Part shown: positions 22,845 through 35,400 of the stretch, one piece after another
How positions within the stretch are numbered: position 1 is the stretch's first letter
Layout: each line of letters starts with the position of its first letter
Source of the DNA: Clarireedia homoeocarpa
Lineage: Eukaryota > Ascomycota > Leotiomycetes > Helotiales > Rutstroemiaceae
Direction: 5' to 3'
DNA length: 64,000 nt
NCBI GenBank assembly: GCA_001465935.1
Contig: LNKV01000011.1
Location: 250,743-314,742, forward strand
Made by a program: the position numbers and the translations under genes
Notes under the pieces: generated by a model
Told to the model about the DNA's origin: nothing
Database searches by the model: none
What the model saw: only the letters and a program-made list of their open reading frames with translations

Positions 22845-23995
22845 TGTGAAGAAGGACCGTACAGTTCCACCCTACGAAAAAACCAAGAGTGAATGTGAGG
22901 AGGAGAAAAAGAAATGGGACTTTTGCCTACCTTGAGAGAAGTTGCTTGTCGTCCTATTTATTTTCCTGGATGGATTGAGATTTGTTTGGACATTGAGCGT
23001 TAAACATTGGTCCCAGTCGGGATCCAGATAATCGCTTTCCCACGGCTTAGATTTAGCGCTTGGCTGAAGGTTGTATAAAAGAGCCACTGAGCGTTGTATA
23101 AAAGAGCCCCACCAAAGCTTTATCCTGGGAATGTTTCGCGATATCCATCTCCTGTATCGGAGCAAAATTTATCTTCCGCTGGGAGTTTGAGCATTGGATA
23201 TCGCTATTTTCTGCTTCGCTCAATGACGATGCAGAGAGAGTCATGTTTGGAAGTTTGGTCCGGTGAAAAACATGCCGACTCGGAGCGATCGACGTCTTAG
23301 GGATTTTGTTCTCCATGCATGTTGCCGAGGAGGTCCACAGCGAAGATAATGAATGCAAGTTGAGAAGTCGGCATGTCGAGATGGCGATCCTCAGACACAC
23401 ATGCAACAAACAGAATGGACTCGAAATTATGCATGTGATGTTTGTTCTTCTATTGTTACGAAGCACTATACAGGCATCAGAGACTCGCCAATAAAATCCC
23501 TTTTCCGTTTCCTAGGGAGTTACAACCCATCCCAACTGTCTCCCGCTTCCCTTAAAACTACACGACAGATGACCATGCCTTGGGGCGAGAATGCCCATCC
23601 CATCCCATCCATTGCGCCTAGTGTTCCCCAGAACGACCCAAGACCACCCAATGTGTTGCCCTCCTCCCTTTGCGGACCTTTCCCATGGGAATGGACTGCA
23701 TTAAGAGATGTCTCCCACATCCCAGATATCGTCCTACACCCCCCATACCCCCTATATATCCGTGGAACATTAAACAAAATGACACAGTAGAGCATGCCAT
23801 TGAAAATTATTATTAAAGTGAGTGTATTGGGTCCCTTATCAGTAATCAGAAAGCCAAATAGAAAACAAAACGCTTGAATATGCTAAAGCACGAAACTAAT
23901 ATACAAGGGGATAAAACACGAAACTGCTGCGTTTCTGGATATCAAAGAGACGGTTACCCAAAAAGAAAAAAAAGTATTTTCCTGAAAACGCCTCT
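22845..23995. other. Intergenic between PUT2 (start) and homeobox gene (3' end)
   Basis: This contains the PUT2 promoter side and the homeobox 3' side. At 23071-23110 a 23-bp unit beginning TTGTATAAAAGAG is nearly duplicated, giving two TATAAAA boxes pointing right (23074-23080 and 23097-23103). The open stretch 23353-23790 (+) lies about 250 bp downstream but has no recognisable protein character. Confidence 0.5.
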
Positions 23996-26059
23996 TCACT
24001 TTTCCGAGAAGTCGGCCGCCGTTGTGTTTGAGAATTGAAATTGTTTTTGTTTCGTCATGGTAGGTGAACTTCCTACCACTCCCATGGAGTAACCATGAGT
24101 ATCTGGGAAAGAGTACTCGGATTGTTGCCCCTGATTGGATAGTGAGAAGATTGGTGAGGTCTCCTTGAAATGTGATACTTCATCATCGAAGACAAAGCCT
24201 TGATTGAATTGACCAAAAGCTGGGGTCACTGGTTGGCTAAAGGATGATGGGTACGATGGCTGAGGCATTTGCAGTTCCACAGGGAAAGTGTCGTGACCAG
24301 GAGTGAAGAGTGGCTCATCTGAAACATCAAAGCTCCACTGCGAATCGTGGCGTTCAGAGCCACTGGGCCAGCCTGCAGATGCTGATTGCAGACCCAACTG
24401 TGCTTGTGGCGTCTCAGGCGGGGTCTGATCGGTGGCCTGGGTAGATTCCACTGGAGCGATGCACCCAAGATCACCGTTGTATGGATAATTCAATCCTCCG
24501 TCGCTCGATGATGCTGAGGAAATAGAGTTTTCTCTATTTCCTAGACTCATTTTCCGTTCATTTGGTGACATAGGGGTTGGTGGTGCTAGGCTGTTGTTCA
24601 AAGATGAGCCAGCAGTCAAGGACGGCGGTAATCGAATGTGTTGATAGTTCTGTTCCACGAACGAATCCACATTCTCAAAGCCCCCCAGGTTAATAGGTGA
24701 CCGCTGTGCTGATTCCACCCCTTGCTTTTGAACTCGACCGCTGAGGACATTTCTGTTGCCTCCAGCAGAGACTATACGACGCATAGGTGAAGGTAACGGG
24801 CTTGCGACCTGTCGACGGAATCCTTCAGCTTGCGACACGGTCCTAGGCCCCATTGACGGCCGATTTCGCATGGTGTCGGTACCTAAAGCGGCGGGTTTGA
24901 CGTGAACCTTCTTGCGCCGAGCGGCTAAATCTGTTGGTGGGGGTGGAGACTTGAAGAGGGATGAGGCAGGTGGGGGTGATAGAGATGATTCAGCCGACTC
25001 TGGTGACTCATACTGAAAGCCTAAGGAAGGAGTAGCCTCGTTGCTATTGTCTGATGCTTGACCGTCATTGCTTTCGTGAGGCCTCAAAGCAAGGGCTTCT
25101 GTGAAAGACTGAGGAATAAGTTGAGATGGGAAGGATGGCATTGACAATGATCCAGCATTCTCTACATCTGCAAATGTTGTGAATGGTGTGGGTGTGTTTC
25201 CCGAGTCCGAGGAGATCTCTGGTTGAACTGCTGCATTGAAAAGATTGTCTTGATAGTTGCTTTGGAAGCCGAAGTGACTGGTGTCGAAGTGACTGATAGA
25301 ACTGCTTACACTAGGAAACTGTGCACGATCAAGGTGAGATGGATCATGCATAGAAAGGGATCCACCGAAAGATAATCCATCATGAGAGACAAAGCCCCCC
25401 GAGAAATCGTGAGTGCTAGATGCAGCCTGAGCAGCAGCCATCGTCCGCTGTAATGACTCGAGACTTGCAGTTGTCGGATCATGGTATTGCGGATTATATG
25501 GTGCCGTTGCTGGGGGAGGTCCATTCAAAGAGAAAGAGGTTGAAGTAGGTTGCATAGAAAGCACTTGGTTGTCGCCCATATAGTTGTTCTGGAAATACTC
25601 TGGTGAAGAGGGCTCCGAGAAGCCCAACGCATCTTGCGCCTGGCCAGCTTCGTAAGCTTCCTGTTTTTTCTCTTGCTTGCGTTTAGCTCGGCGATTTTGA
25701 AACCAGTTCTAGACGCTGTCAGTGTTATACTTCTCCAGATTATCCGTTGTTCTTACATTTATCCGTGCCAGATCCACGTTCATCTGCTCGGCAAAACCAC
25801 GCTTAGTCTGAGTGGTAGGCTTTGGATTCCGCTTGAATTCACGCTCCAGTATATCAACCTCCTCCTTTCCAAGTCGTGGCTTCGTTTCATTTGTCTTCGT
25901 GCCATGAGGCATGGCTAGCATTGACGATTGTGATTGCGATATAGAATAACCATGCATGAGGTGCTGATGCTCTGGATAAGAACCCTGGGAGAGATGTGAC
26001 AAATGGTCGTGGTTCGGATGGTGAGGGAAGTGCTGGAAGGATGATTGGACGTATTCCAT
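23996..26059 (-). CDS. Homeobox transcription factor
   Basis: A DNA-binding regulator. Exons are 26059-25757 (101 codons) and 25708-23996, with a 48-nt intron (25756-25709), for 671 residues. The ATG at 26059 is the first true ATG in frame. The N-terminus is His/Ser/Gln-rich (SSFQHFPHHPNHDHLSHL). The homeodomain spans about residues 57-116: KPRLGKEEVDILEREF in helix 1, then ARINNWFQNRRAKRKQEKK with the helix-3 signature WFQNRR. The intron falls just before the NWFQNRR segment. The long C-terminal part (about 120-671) is Ser/Pro/Gln-rich and disordered, typical of an activation region. Fungal homeobox proteins of this kind control conidiation and morphology. I cannot tell which family member it is. 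Confidence 0.94.
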
Positions 26060-27347
26060 ATTCAAAGTTTTGGTAGGTTCCGTAGTGTACCAGAGTTGTG
26101 GTTGTAAGGGTCGGATCTAAGGGGGGAGAACGATCGAAGGGTCGTAATGAAATCACTCGCAAGATCCAAGTGGAATTTCAGATGAGCAATTGAAAAGCTA
26201 GACAACGGCTTGGTAGAGATCGAGATTCATGTGTTGCGAACTGCGCTTCAAAAATCGCACGTTGGGGGTATATGGTTCGATAGATAGTAAAGTTAAGAAA
26301 CGACAGTCAACCAGTTCTGGGACTAAAAGAATGAATTGAGGGCCGGATAAGCAGTAGATCGAGTAGCAAGGGAATTAAATGTATTAGAAATAAACGATTG
26401 GACTCGGTGGACGAAGTGAAGGAGCACGCAGCCGCTCGTTTCGGTGCGTACGATAGGTTTCAGTGAATTGAGGTTGAGGGCGCGTATATATTAGAAGGTG
26501 GTAATGGATGAAATGTAATGGTTCACCACTTATGGACGGGGGGGGTGGGCAATTGAGGAATTGAATGATTCAATACCGTGAAGCAAAAGCTCGAGGCAAG
26601 GAACAAAGCGAAAGACTGTGAAATATGAAAAAAAAATGTTAGAATGAGAACGAAGGGGAAGATATGAAATGTTGTTGCAGAATTGCAGAGGTTAGTGAAG
26701 GGAAGGGGAAGGGGGAGGGAAGAACAGAGACAAACCGACGTACAGGGAAAACAGTCGTGATGTTAGGCGGCAGATCGATCTGTGGCTGTTTCTCGCTGGT
26801 ACCTGGGCGCTCATACCAAAACTCTTTTTTTCTTCTCTTTTCCTCGGCGCCTTTTTCTTTTTTAGTAAAGTTATCAGATATCCTAGCGCACGCGATCCGA
26901 AAGAACAGAGCGAGAAGAGAATATATATAGAGAGATAGAGATAGAGATGGAGATATAGCACACGATGCGGGACCCTTTGGCAGCTGGAAAGCAAGAACGC
27001 AGGCAAGTGAACCTTTTCGCACGGAAGAGAATGAGTGAGTGAGAAAGGGAGTGAGCGGGGGGCAATGCGCGCAACTTGAAAAGAAGGAAACGGGGAGGTA
27101 GTTGTGCTCAAGTAGGTAAGTGAGATGGGAGGGATGGATGGGGTGGGATAAGATGGGGGTGGGATAGGGTGAGATGTGCCCAGGTGGAAGTGTTTGTGTA
27201 GGTGAAGCTATGCGTGGTGTGCGTGATGTGGTGTGGTATGGTATGGTATGGATGAAGGGTATATGGAATGGATACGGATGTTATGTGGTGGTAATGGTGG
27301 TGGAGGGTGGATAATCGATACTAAGCTGCTGCTGGATGATGGATGCG

Positions 27348-27392
27348 TGGGTGGTGGTGGTGGTGGTGGTGGTGCTGCTGCTGCTGCTGCTG
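27348..27392 (+). repeat. (TGG)n(GCT)n compound trinucleotide repeat
   Basis: About eight TGG/GGT units run straight into six GCT units, upstream of the homeobox gene. No start codon or protein context makes it coding on either strand. Confidence 0.9.
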
Positions 27393-27684
27393 GTGTGTGT
27401 GAGAGCTCTCTCCCCCAAAGAGCTCTTTTGTTCTGCTCGGTAGGTCTGGGGGGGCGTTTGGTGGATAGGAAGTGAGCGATCTCAAGGTTGTTGGTAGCAA
27501 AGTGTCTCCCCTGCACAGTTCCGCGCAATTACAGGCATATAAGAAGCAGCCTGTGCTTTCTGACCCTGTCCGCTTGACAAGGGGGCCGTCCACAATCCCT
27601 CGCTGCTTTTCTTATTTTGGGGATTTGACCACAGAACTGTTGTGGCTTGGGCGAGGGTTTCCTCCTGGACAACTCCTGCACATA

Positions 27685-27717
27685 CCTTACACACACCTTA
27701 CACACACCTTACACATC
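27685..27717 (+). repeat. 11-bp minisatellite, CCTTACACACA x3
   Basis: Three adjacent units start at 27685, 27696 and 27707. The last unit differs at its end (CCTTACACATC). Confidence 0.9.
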
Positions 27718-27879
27718 TTTTTCATCTCCCATCTAGTTCCCCTCCATCCCCCCCCTTGGAGCTTGGGGGCCTCAGAATCCAGCGAGCGCGTGGTAACCTG
27801 GACCCCTTCAGAACCACCCCTCACCCCCTTCATCGCCTCACTCATTATCTCGAATTTATTTGGAATTTCTGCCTTACAC

Positions 27880-27923
27880 CTACCTAGGGACTACCTAGAC
27901 CCTACCTAGGCCCTACCTAGGCA
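27880..27923 (+). repeat. 11-bp minisatellite, CTACCTAGGNN x4
   Basis: Four units start at 27880, 27891, 27902 and 27913. All keep CTACCTAG, with the last bases varying (GGA, ACC, GCC, GCA). Three of the four carry the palindrome CCTAGG. Confidence 0.9.
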
Positions 27924-30163
27924 CGTTACTATCTCCGCTTTGTCCTTCGTCTCCTTCGTCTCCTTCACCCTCATTTCAAAGTCCTCCCTTTGAAAGCAAC
28001 AGTCATACGATTCATTCCTGAATCTTCAACAATACGAAATAACTGGCTCTAACCTTTCCTCATTCTCATGCTGAGGGCTTCGTACTGACGCAAAATCCCC
28101 AAGAAACTTTCCCATGCCTCTATATCCATGCCAATACAAACCCATGCTAAGATCACAGTGGTAGACGACGGAAAGGGAGACATATTATAGACGAGAGAGA
28201 AGCTCAGATACTGGTACTCTTGTACAGAGTACACGATACTCGAGGTAAGACCCATTACCTGTGAGAAATGGCGTCCGGGCCTTGACACAAGTGGGTGAAG
28301 GAGCATCACTGCATGGGAAATAGTACTTATAGTAGCTAGTAGTTGTCGGTAGAATTGTTTAGTTCCACACCAAGTAGACACCAAGTTAACCTCGACTTGG
28401 ACGCAATTAGCTTGAGCTTTTCTCTCGGAAAACAATTAACTTCCCTGAAGTTTCCGTTAGTCAAAAGATGGGTGATTAGCTTCCCAACCTTCGCCATATT
28501 AGTTTTCGGTTTTGCGATCGCTTCTCTTGCACTATAAGCGGTTAGGCCATCACAGTTGACCAGTGCTTGCAGTACTCTCACACCTGCAGACAGCCGAGCG
28601 GATCACACCAACTCAGGTACGAACAAGGATCGCTCTGCTCTAGAAGCTCTTTACCTGTGCCAAGACCCCAAATCAACCCATTTGCGGCCTATCTACTTCG
28701 TACTTGCTTAGGTAGGAAAGTCGACTATCTACCTACTTCGTAGCAATCTAAGTAACTGGGCTTGGGGATTTCAGCCGGTCTGGGTAATGTGAAGGCCGTC
28801 TGCCATCATATTTGGATGTTATCTGCCATCGTGCTACGCCGTAAACGATCGGTCATTCCCTTGTTGAGCGAGTTTGGATCGTTCTTGGGATAGGTCTGGT
28901 GCCAAGCGTTCGGAGCGTATGCCGAGTTGGACACCACTCCTAGGACGGACTGGATATGTGTAAATGTAATGGACTTTCTCTGCAGCCTAGGTTCATTGTC
29001 TTCGGTGTACGAAGTACTTGGTGACTGCTTTAACGCTGGCGTTCCTCTCTTCTGAGCACTAGGAAGCTTGATCTTGATTGATTCTCTTTCTTTTTCCATT
29101 CCATCATTTTGATCTGCGAGTTTGCATATTTCTACGTGGTAAATGACAGAAGGGTCCCATTTTTTTGGCCCTTATCCAGATCCTAGTACGCAGGTTGATT
29201 GAATGATGGATGATCTCATGCCGTGTCGCTGATCGTTCATCCAATCTTTCTTCCTCGATGTGCTTCCTAAGAAGATTACTCTGTACGTGGTTCCTGAGCT
29301 CAGGGCAAGAAAGGCACAAAAGCGGCAAGCAAAGCTATCTTTTGCACTGCCATAAGACCCATGGAAGAATATCTTCCCAGCATGCTGTGAGAGGGGCTTA
29401 AGAGTTGTTTGTACAAAAGTTATTTCTGTCCCCACCTATGCTGGTTTGTGCATATGCAAGCCAACAGGCCAGAACTTCCACGCGCTGCTGAAATATGCAG
29501 GACTTAAGAGATTTGTGCTGTGCTGTGCTATGCGGTGCGGTGCGGTGCTGGAGTGAAAATATCTTAGGGTAGCATTATGAAATACTTCAATTGATACTTG
29601 GTGCTTTCGTGCCTCGCAACTCTTACCCAGTGGAAGTTAGCTGGCCATTCGATGAGGCAACCGGTGCTGATGGGTAAGCAGTAAGTGCAGTAGTCGTCGG
29701 AGAATGCTCAGCAATTGTCCTTGAGAACCGTTGTTCCCACTCCAATTCGCACGGGGAAGAGCGATGTTCAGCGAACCACCCTCCACCTCGCGGGAGATAG
29801 TAATCCCAAAATCCCCAAATCCCCCGGGCCAAGAAGAGGCGAGCCGAACACTTTTTGAAGCAGCAACAGCACGCCAAAAAGGATCGGAGGACCCCAACAC
29901 AAAGGCCCTTTCCACTGCATTTAGTCGATAAGACACAGCCAATGGGGCGCGTTCCCAGAAAACACCCCACTACCCCAGTAAGCAATCGTGACTCCCGAAC
30001 TTCTCGCCCACATCCTGTGCAGTGGGTTATTCTCTGGAAACTGGAAATTGGACAGCTTAAGATGTGCAGTTAAGAAAATCTTATGCTTCCGCTGCGCCGC
30101 ATTCACAACGGGAACTATTCCAGACATACATCCTCGACTGCCACGAGCATAAGAATGCTTGAG

Positions 30164-30259
30164 GGTGCTGGGTGCTGGTGCTGGGTGCTGGTGCTGGGTG
30201 CTGGGTGCTGGGTGCATGAGGATGGTTCGAGGGTGCTTGAGGATGGTTCGAGGGGGCTT
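30164..30259 (+). repeat. GGTGCTG minisatellite followed by 21-bp duplication
   Basis: At 30164-30214 alternating GGTGCTG and GTGCTG units repeat about eight times. Right after it, a 21-bp unit GAGGATGGTTCGAGGGTGCTT occurs twice (30218-30238 and 30239-30259) with one mismatch. The GGTTCGAGG resembles a tRNA B-box by chance; no tRNA fold surrounds it. Confidence 0.85.
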
Positions 30260-30461
30260 GCGATACTTTCCAGCCCTGAGATTTTTCCATCTCCCATATC
30301 GTCATGTGGCAATTCAGCTGGACCCCAAAACATCGTCTAAGGTACCCAGATCCGGTAACGGGGGAGGAAGCCAGTTCTGTGGCCGTAACGTGGGGATATA
30401 CTTTTAGGTTACTACTCTCAACTTTTAGCGTTTAGCGCTGGTACGGTGACGATGTATGAGG

Positions 30462-30501
30462 GCGCTTTTGCGTGCGCTTTTGTGTGCGCTTTTGTGTGCG
30501 C
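30462..30501 (+). repeat. 12-bp minisatellite, GCGCTTTTGTGT x3
   Basis: Units at 30462, 30474 and 30486 are followed by a partial GCGC. The first unit has GCGT at its end. Confidence 0.88.
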
Positions 30502-31327
30502 AGTGCGATGATCCTCCCTCCCCCTTGGATACTTCTATCTATCTACAAAGTACGGTATCTTTCTCTTTTGGCTCTTGCAATAAGATGATTAAACGATACC
30601 GCGCGGCGTATCTCCGGGGACATCCACCAACGCAACCCTCTTCGGACATTTTTAATAAGCATCATAACGCTTTCACTTCGCATTGCAGCACGGTACGGTA
30701 CGGTGCAGAACATACACAGTACTTGCTGTACATCCCCAAAAGCTGTTGGGCTGGTGTCTGAGTCTGAGTCTGAGTCTGATTTTGTAACGTTCCTGCCGCA
30801 CCTTGGCTTCTTACTTCTTGCTCGAACGAACCTCCTTCTTTCTTACTCGCTGGCTCTTTTCCGGCAGCGATATGCAAAATCTTGGAAGTCGGACTGGTTT
30901 GTGCTGGCGCGCGCGATGACTTTTATGCAAGAGGGTGTGAAAGAGGAGAACATTAAACAAGGGGCTCTCGTACGGTCGTGTCTCTGAATAGAGGCTAGTG
31001 CGGCCCAAGAGGGGAAGCGAAGATGTGTCGCCGTAAACTCTCCAGCACATCCGTTGCAAATCTTACTTTAATTGGTGTAGGTACGACCGGGGCTTCTGGA
31101 ATATAGAGACCTCGGTCCGCATTGAAATCCGTCCATGCCGTGGTGTGGATACGTAGGAGATCCGTAGGGACGGATTAAATGCCAAAAGTCGAACACAGCC
31201 AGTTGAGGAAGCAGACCAACTTCTGATGTTGATGGGTCGGATAGTTAGGCCAACGAGATTCTTCCGTTCACGAAAAGCCTCCTATCATGCTCCAAGTCCA
31301 GGGTTATAGTTCTTGACTGTCTTTGAT

Positions 31328-31371
31328 GATGCTTGCTTGATGCTTGCTTGATGCTTGCTTGATGCTTGATC
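31328..31371 (+). repeat. 11-bp minisatellite, GATGCTTGCTT x3.8
   Basis: Three exact units start at 31328, 31339 and 31350, and a fourth diverging unit starts at 31361. Confidence 0.9.
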
Positions 31372-31975
31372 CTTGGTTCCCGCCTACTCCTCGACGAAAA
31401 TCATTTTCTTTTCCCTGTTCATCTGCAATACGTGGAGTTGCTAATCGAGCCATCGCGCGACCATCATCGTGGCGACGGGGATTGTGAAAGGAAAGTCTTT
31501 CGCCATAATCGCTTAGTCTATAGGCTTTTGGCGGCGGGAATGCGACTGTACTTCGTACTGTGCTGCCCAAAAGGGTATTCATAAGATATGACATGGCCGT
31601 GAACACGGCTCATAGTGGAGCAATGGGGGAACGTTCCCAGCTGTCGAGGGTTTACTTTCCAAGGATCATGTCCAAATTCTGTACAGAGTAATGACTACCT
31701 GCACACGCAAGCAGCAAGCAAGTTCCTTGGGCAGCTTTTGCTTGAGAGCTCTAAAGTCAAAAGATCGTCTGTGGGTGCTCGCCGACCACAAATTATAGTC
31801 AGGGATGACATGGCAATTGTATGCCAATCTTCCTGGATCCGACTGGGCAAAGGGCACTGGATCTGAATACTTCCGCCGGACGCTTAGCTCGAGCTTTCTT
31901 TTTTGAGACATAAATTATAACTGAGAAAAGCTCGAGACCTCCATGTTCTCAGACAGGAACCCCCACGTACCATAC

Positions 31976-32036
31976 GCCGACGCCGACGCCGACGCCTTCA
32001 CCTACACTTGCACCTCCACCTCCACCTCCACCTAGA
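31976..32036 (+). repeat. Hexamer arrays (GCCGAC)n and (CACCTC)n
   Basis: A GC-rich GCCGAC/GACGCC array at about 31976-31997 is followed after a few bases by CACCTC units at about 32011-32036. Confidence 0.85.
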
Positions 32037-32363
32037 CCTATTTCCCCTATTAGCTCGACAAGATTCCCATGTTCTGCTGGAGGGTTACAATATTTGATCG
32101 TTGCAGGACTCTATCGGGTAGTATCTACCGCTAAGCAGACGATAGCACAATACTCACGCCATCTCGGATCCTCATCCTCTCTTCTCTCCTCCCTTGGGCT
32201 GTTTGCGCAATGGGATGATGAAAAGGGACCCTCAAGCTCGGAGAGACGCGCATCTGCAATTTCCCCAAGCGTGAGGGTCCAAGCGGACCGTAACGAGAGT
32301 TGAAAATAGACGTGGGGTCCTTTTATTGATCTCCCAGACCTTGACTCTCACCGAAAGACGGAG

Positions 32364-32478
32364 TACAAAAAGGGACAAAAAGGGACAAAAAGGTACAAAA
32401 AGGTACAAAAAGGTAATGCACAATGCACAATGCACAATGCACAATGAAAACATAGAACATAGAACATAGAACATAGAA
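32364..32478 (+). repeat. Three different minisatellites back to back
   Basis: Five 10-bp units (T/G)ACAAAAAGG at 32364-32413 are followed within two bases by four 7-bp units AATGCAC at 32415-32442 (plus AATG). After a four-base A run come four 7-bp units CATAGAA at 32451-32478. The units are almost perfect and unrelated in sequence. Confidence 0.92.
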
Positions 32479-35400
32479 CCATCTGTACTGGCCTCACCAG
32501 GAAAAGGAGTCTGAGCGGCCACGTGGATGATCGGGGGATATCGAGGAAACAATGTGAGAAAAGGGAAAATTGCAGGGAGAAGGGATGATATCTGGGACGC
32601 AGGTACAAGAGTCGTCCGTACCTAGGTAAGCAGAATGCCGTGAAGATGTACCACACCGTCCTGTATCGCCGGCTACATGCTCGTCTATATCGTTCTTGTG
32701 CTGCAGAAGTAAGAAGTACATGCTCCAAAGTCCCTATATCTTTGACGCGCTATGTTCTTCACCGAAAAGTCAGCCGAGCATATCCACCGAAGCTCGGGGA
32801 CTGTAATACCAACGGAAATCATACGGAAATCATCCGGTAGATGGAGGCGCTAACTGTGGTCACGAAGACGACATCAACATGATTACTATTCCAATTGGCC
32901 GGCTCTCTTGTCGGATCGTCCAATGCTCGGGCTCTTAGGGATGCGCGTGTATGCCCATTGGGTATATCTTGGAGATAGTATATGGCCCAAGGTACCTGCA
33001 TCATGTTGTGCACCCAAGCGATGATCTCCATTCCTAATTTCGAAAGGCAAAATTATGGAATGAGACCTACCGAGACGACGAGACCGAAGATCCCGATACC
33101 GAAACTTCCCTTTCTCGCTCCCGGAAGATCTACAAGTTGTTTATGCACATCAATTAATTCTCGTGATCCCATTGACTGAGGATGACTATGCTCGTCCAGC
33201 GCATTAGGATAGAAATAGGATTTCGGATATACAGCCGTAGTACATGGACAACCACCTGCCCGGTAGCTACTATACCCGCCACATCCACACCGACACCGAC
33301 CACACTCTACTGACAAAGCTTGCGCATTCTGCCTATTCCGCTTAATACCTCGTATACTCTGCTAGCCAACGGATCCTGACTGAGCAGCGGAATCTGGATT
33401 TCCATAGCGCAGGACGCAGACTCACTCTCCCCCCCCCCCCCCCATCTTCCCCCCTTCACCCCTCGCCCTCTGACCGTCACGACGAAGGAGCAATGCAATG
33501 ATGATAAGATACTGCTGATGACGCTGCTGATGACTTCCCAGTTTCCTTCGCCAAGCATCACCCAAGGGGGGGGAGCAAGCAATCTCATCCTGCGACTGAC
33601 CTACCTTAGCGAATGTTACACGGGAAAGGGAAAAAGATTTGTTGTCCGCATTCCGTAGCTCCCAAAGCTCCCAAATATCCGTATCCTCATCCCAAGCAGA
33701 GGCTAGACATGCTCGTCTGTGCTGTTCCTTCCGTATTATATGCATCTATTCCTATCCATTTTATTCTGTTGCCTAGCCTATGGCTACCGTCGACAGAGAG
33801 GAACAAAAAGGATATGTTCCTTTGACATTCCCATTTCCAAATATAAGTCCCTCTTCGAATACCGATCGTACCTGTTTCCCAGTCTGCATGAAGTGCTGCA
33901 GCAAGGTATACCTGGACAAAGAATAAAAATGACAGGTCAAAAATCCCATCCGATCCAAAACATGAGCCTCAGACAAACCCATCAAGCCACACGTCGTCGT
34001 TAAGGCGGCCTCATCGCGGATGGTGGGAAATGCTTCCAAAATAGAACATCCTTTGTACCAAAGATTCGTGGGGCTTGAGAAACAGCTCTTCATCCTAGTC
34101 GATAACCGCGGTATATAAGCCGTAATCACGAGAGAGTGAGAATCATCTCGCATGATGAGGGGAAACCTCTTCTCTGCTTCGTGTCTACTGCCATGCGACT
34201 GTAAGATCCTTCGGGCTGATGATGCATGCTCCCATCATTCAGACAGCCTTGAGCGGATTCTAGACCACCTTTTTCTCAACCTGCCGCTGGAAATGTGATG
34301 GATGATCTCTGTCACAATACAGTGAGATCTCCATATTATCTGCGCCGCCAATATGCATTCGTTCGTCCGTTCGTTCATGCATTCATATGTACTCGAATGT
34401 CCAGACAGTACGTCCATCACGACAAAATACCTTTGTATCTTTGTATACCTGGATTCTTCAAACCCATCGCGAGTACCCCCCACCCCGCAACTGATTCTCT
34501 TTGCTGGCAACCTTCGGATTTCACATTCAGCCCGGCTACCTGCATATCCTGTACCTCCGTTTCCTCCGTTCTACAGAGTTACAAACCGCGACCCAGTTCC
34601 GTAGACCTGGAAACTTTTTCTTGCGTTTTCAAGATCTCTCCCGGTATGTGATGTTACATAACGGTGAATCAACCCTTCCCATCCCTTCCCTTCTCATCCA
34701 TCCCTTTCCCAACTTTCCTGAAGAGAATCCCGCTACCACATCCCGAGTCACCCCCTCAGCAAGTGCTGTGTGACCACGCCGCTCACTGTACATCCCACCA
34801 AAAAAACCCAATTCCAATCGTGCATGGTTCCATTACGTTGCGAATCCAAACGGAAAACAGGTTTCGTACACATGTATGCATGTAAAAGAAGAGAGCCATT
34901 CATCACATCACCTCATCTCGGAACCAGATAGCTAGATAGGACGGGACTTGTGTCTCCCCTATACCCATTCTGTTGGGTCGTGCATCAAACATCATCATCG
35001 TTCTTTTTTTTTTTCTCCCAACTTTCTGACATACGTGCATACCCAGTCTGTCTCGGGGCGAGCGCGCGCGGGGAAGACGATTTTTCTGGGGATGCGGAGG
35101 TTACTTTCCCAGCCTTTCGGTTTCCCGAAACGACGAACGGGATGTGGAAAGTATGACAAATCTGAGTGGCTTTTTGTTGCATTTTCGGCTTTCCGATTCG
35201 TCTGTCGCTAAGTAGATAAGCAGATGTCGGCCAAATTTCTCTTTTCTGGTTACTCTTTTTTGTGCTGACTTGGTTTTGCTGGGAACATTTTCCTACTTCT
35301 GCAACAAAGATAAGCAAGCAAGCGACGAGGAATGGAGTCTCGGCCGTAGGAACTGCTCTTTTCGCACTATACGGATCTTCGCTAGGAAATGCATTGGTTA

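Noticed and set aside
27208..27593. Poly-Pro, poly-His and poly-Ala ORFs
   Set aside because: They are shadows of the (TGG)n(GCT)n compound repeat.
30218..30259. GGTTCGAGG sequences resembling a tRNA B box
   Set aside because: They belong to a 21-bp tandem duplication. No A box, acceptor stem or cloverleaf can be drawn around them.
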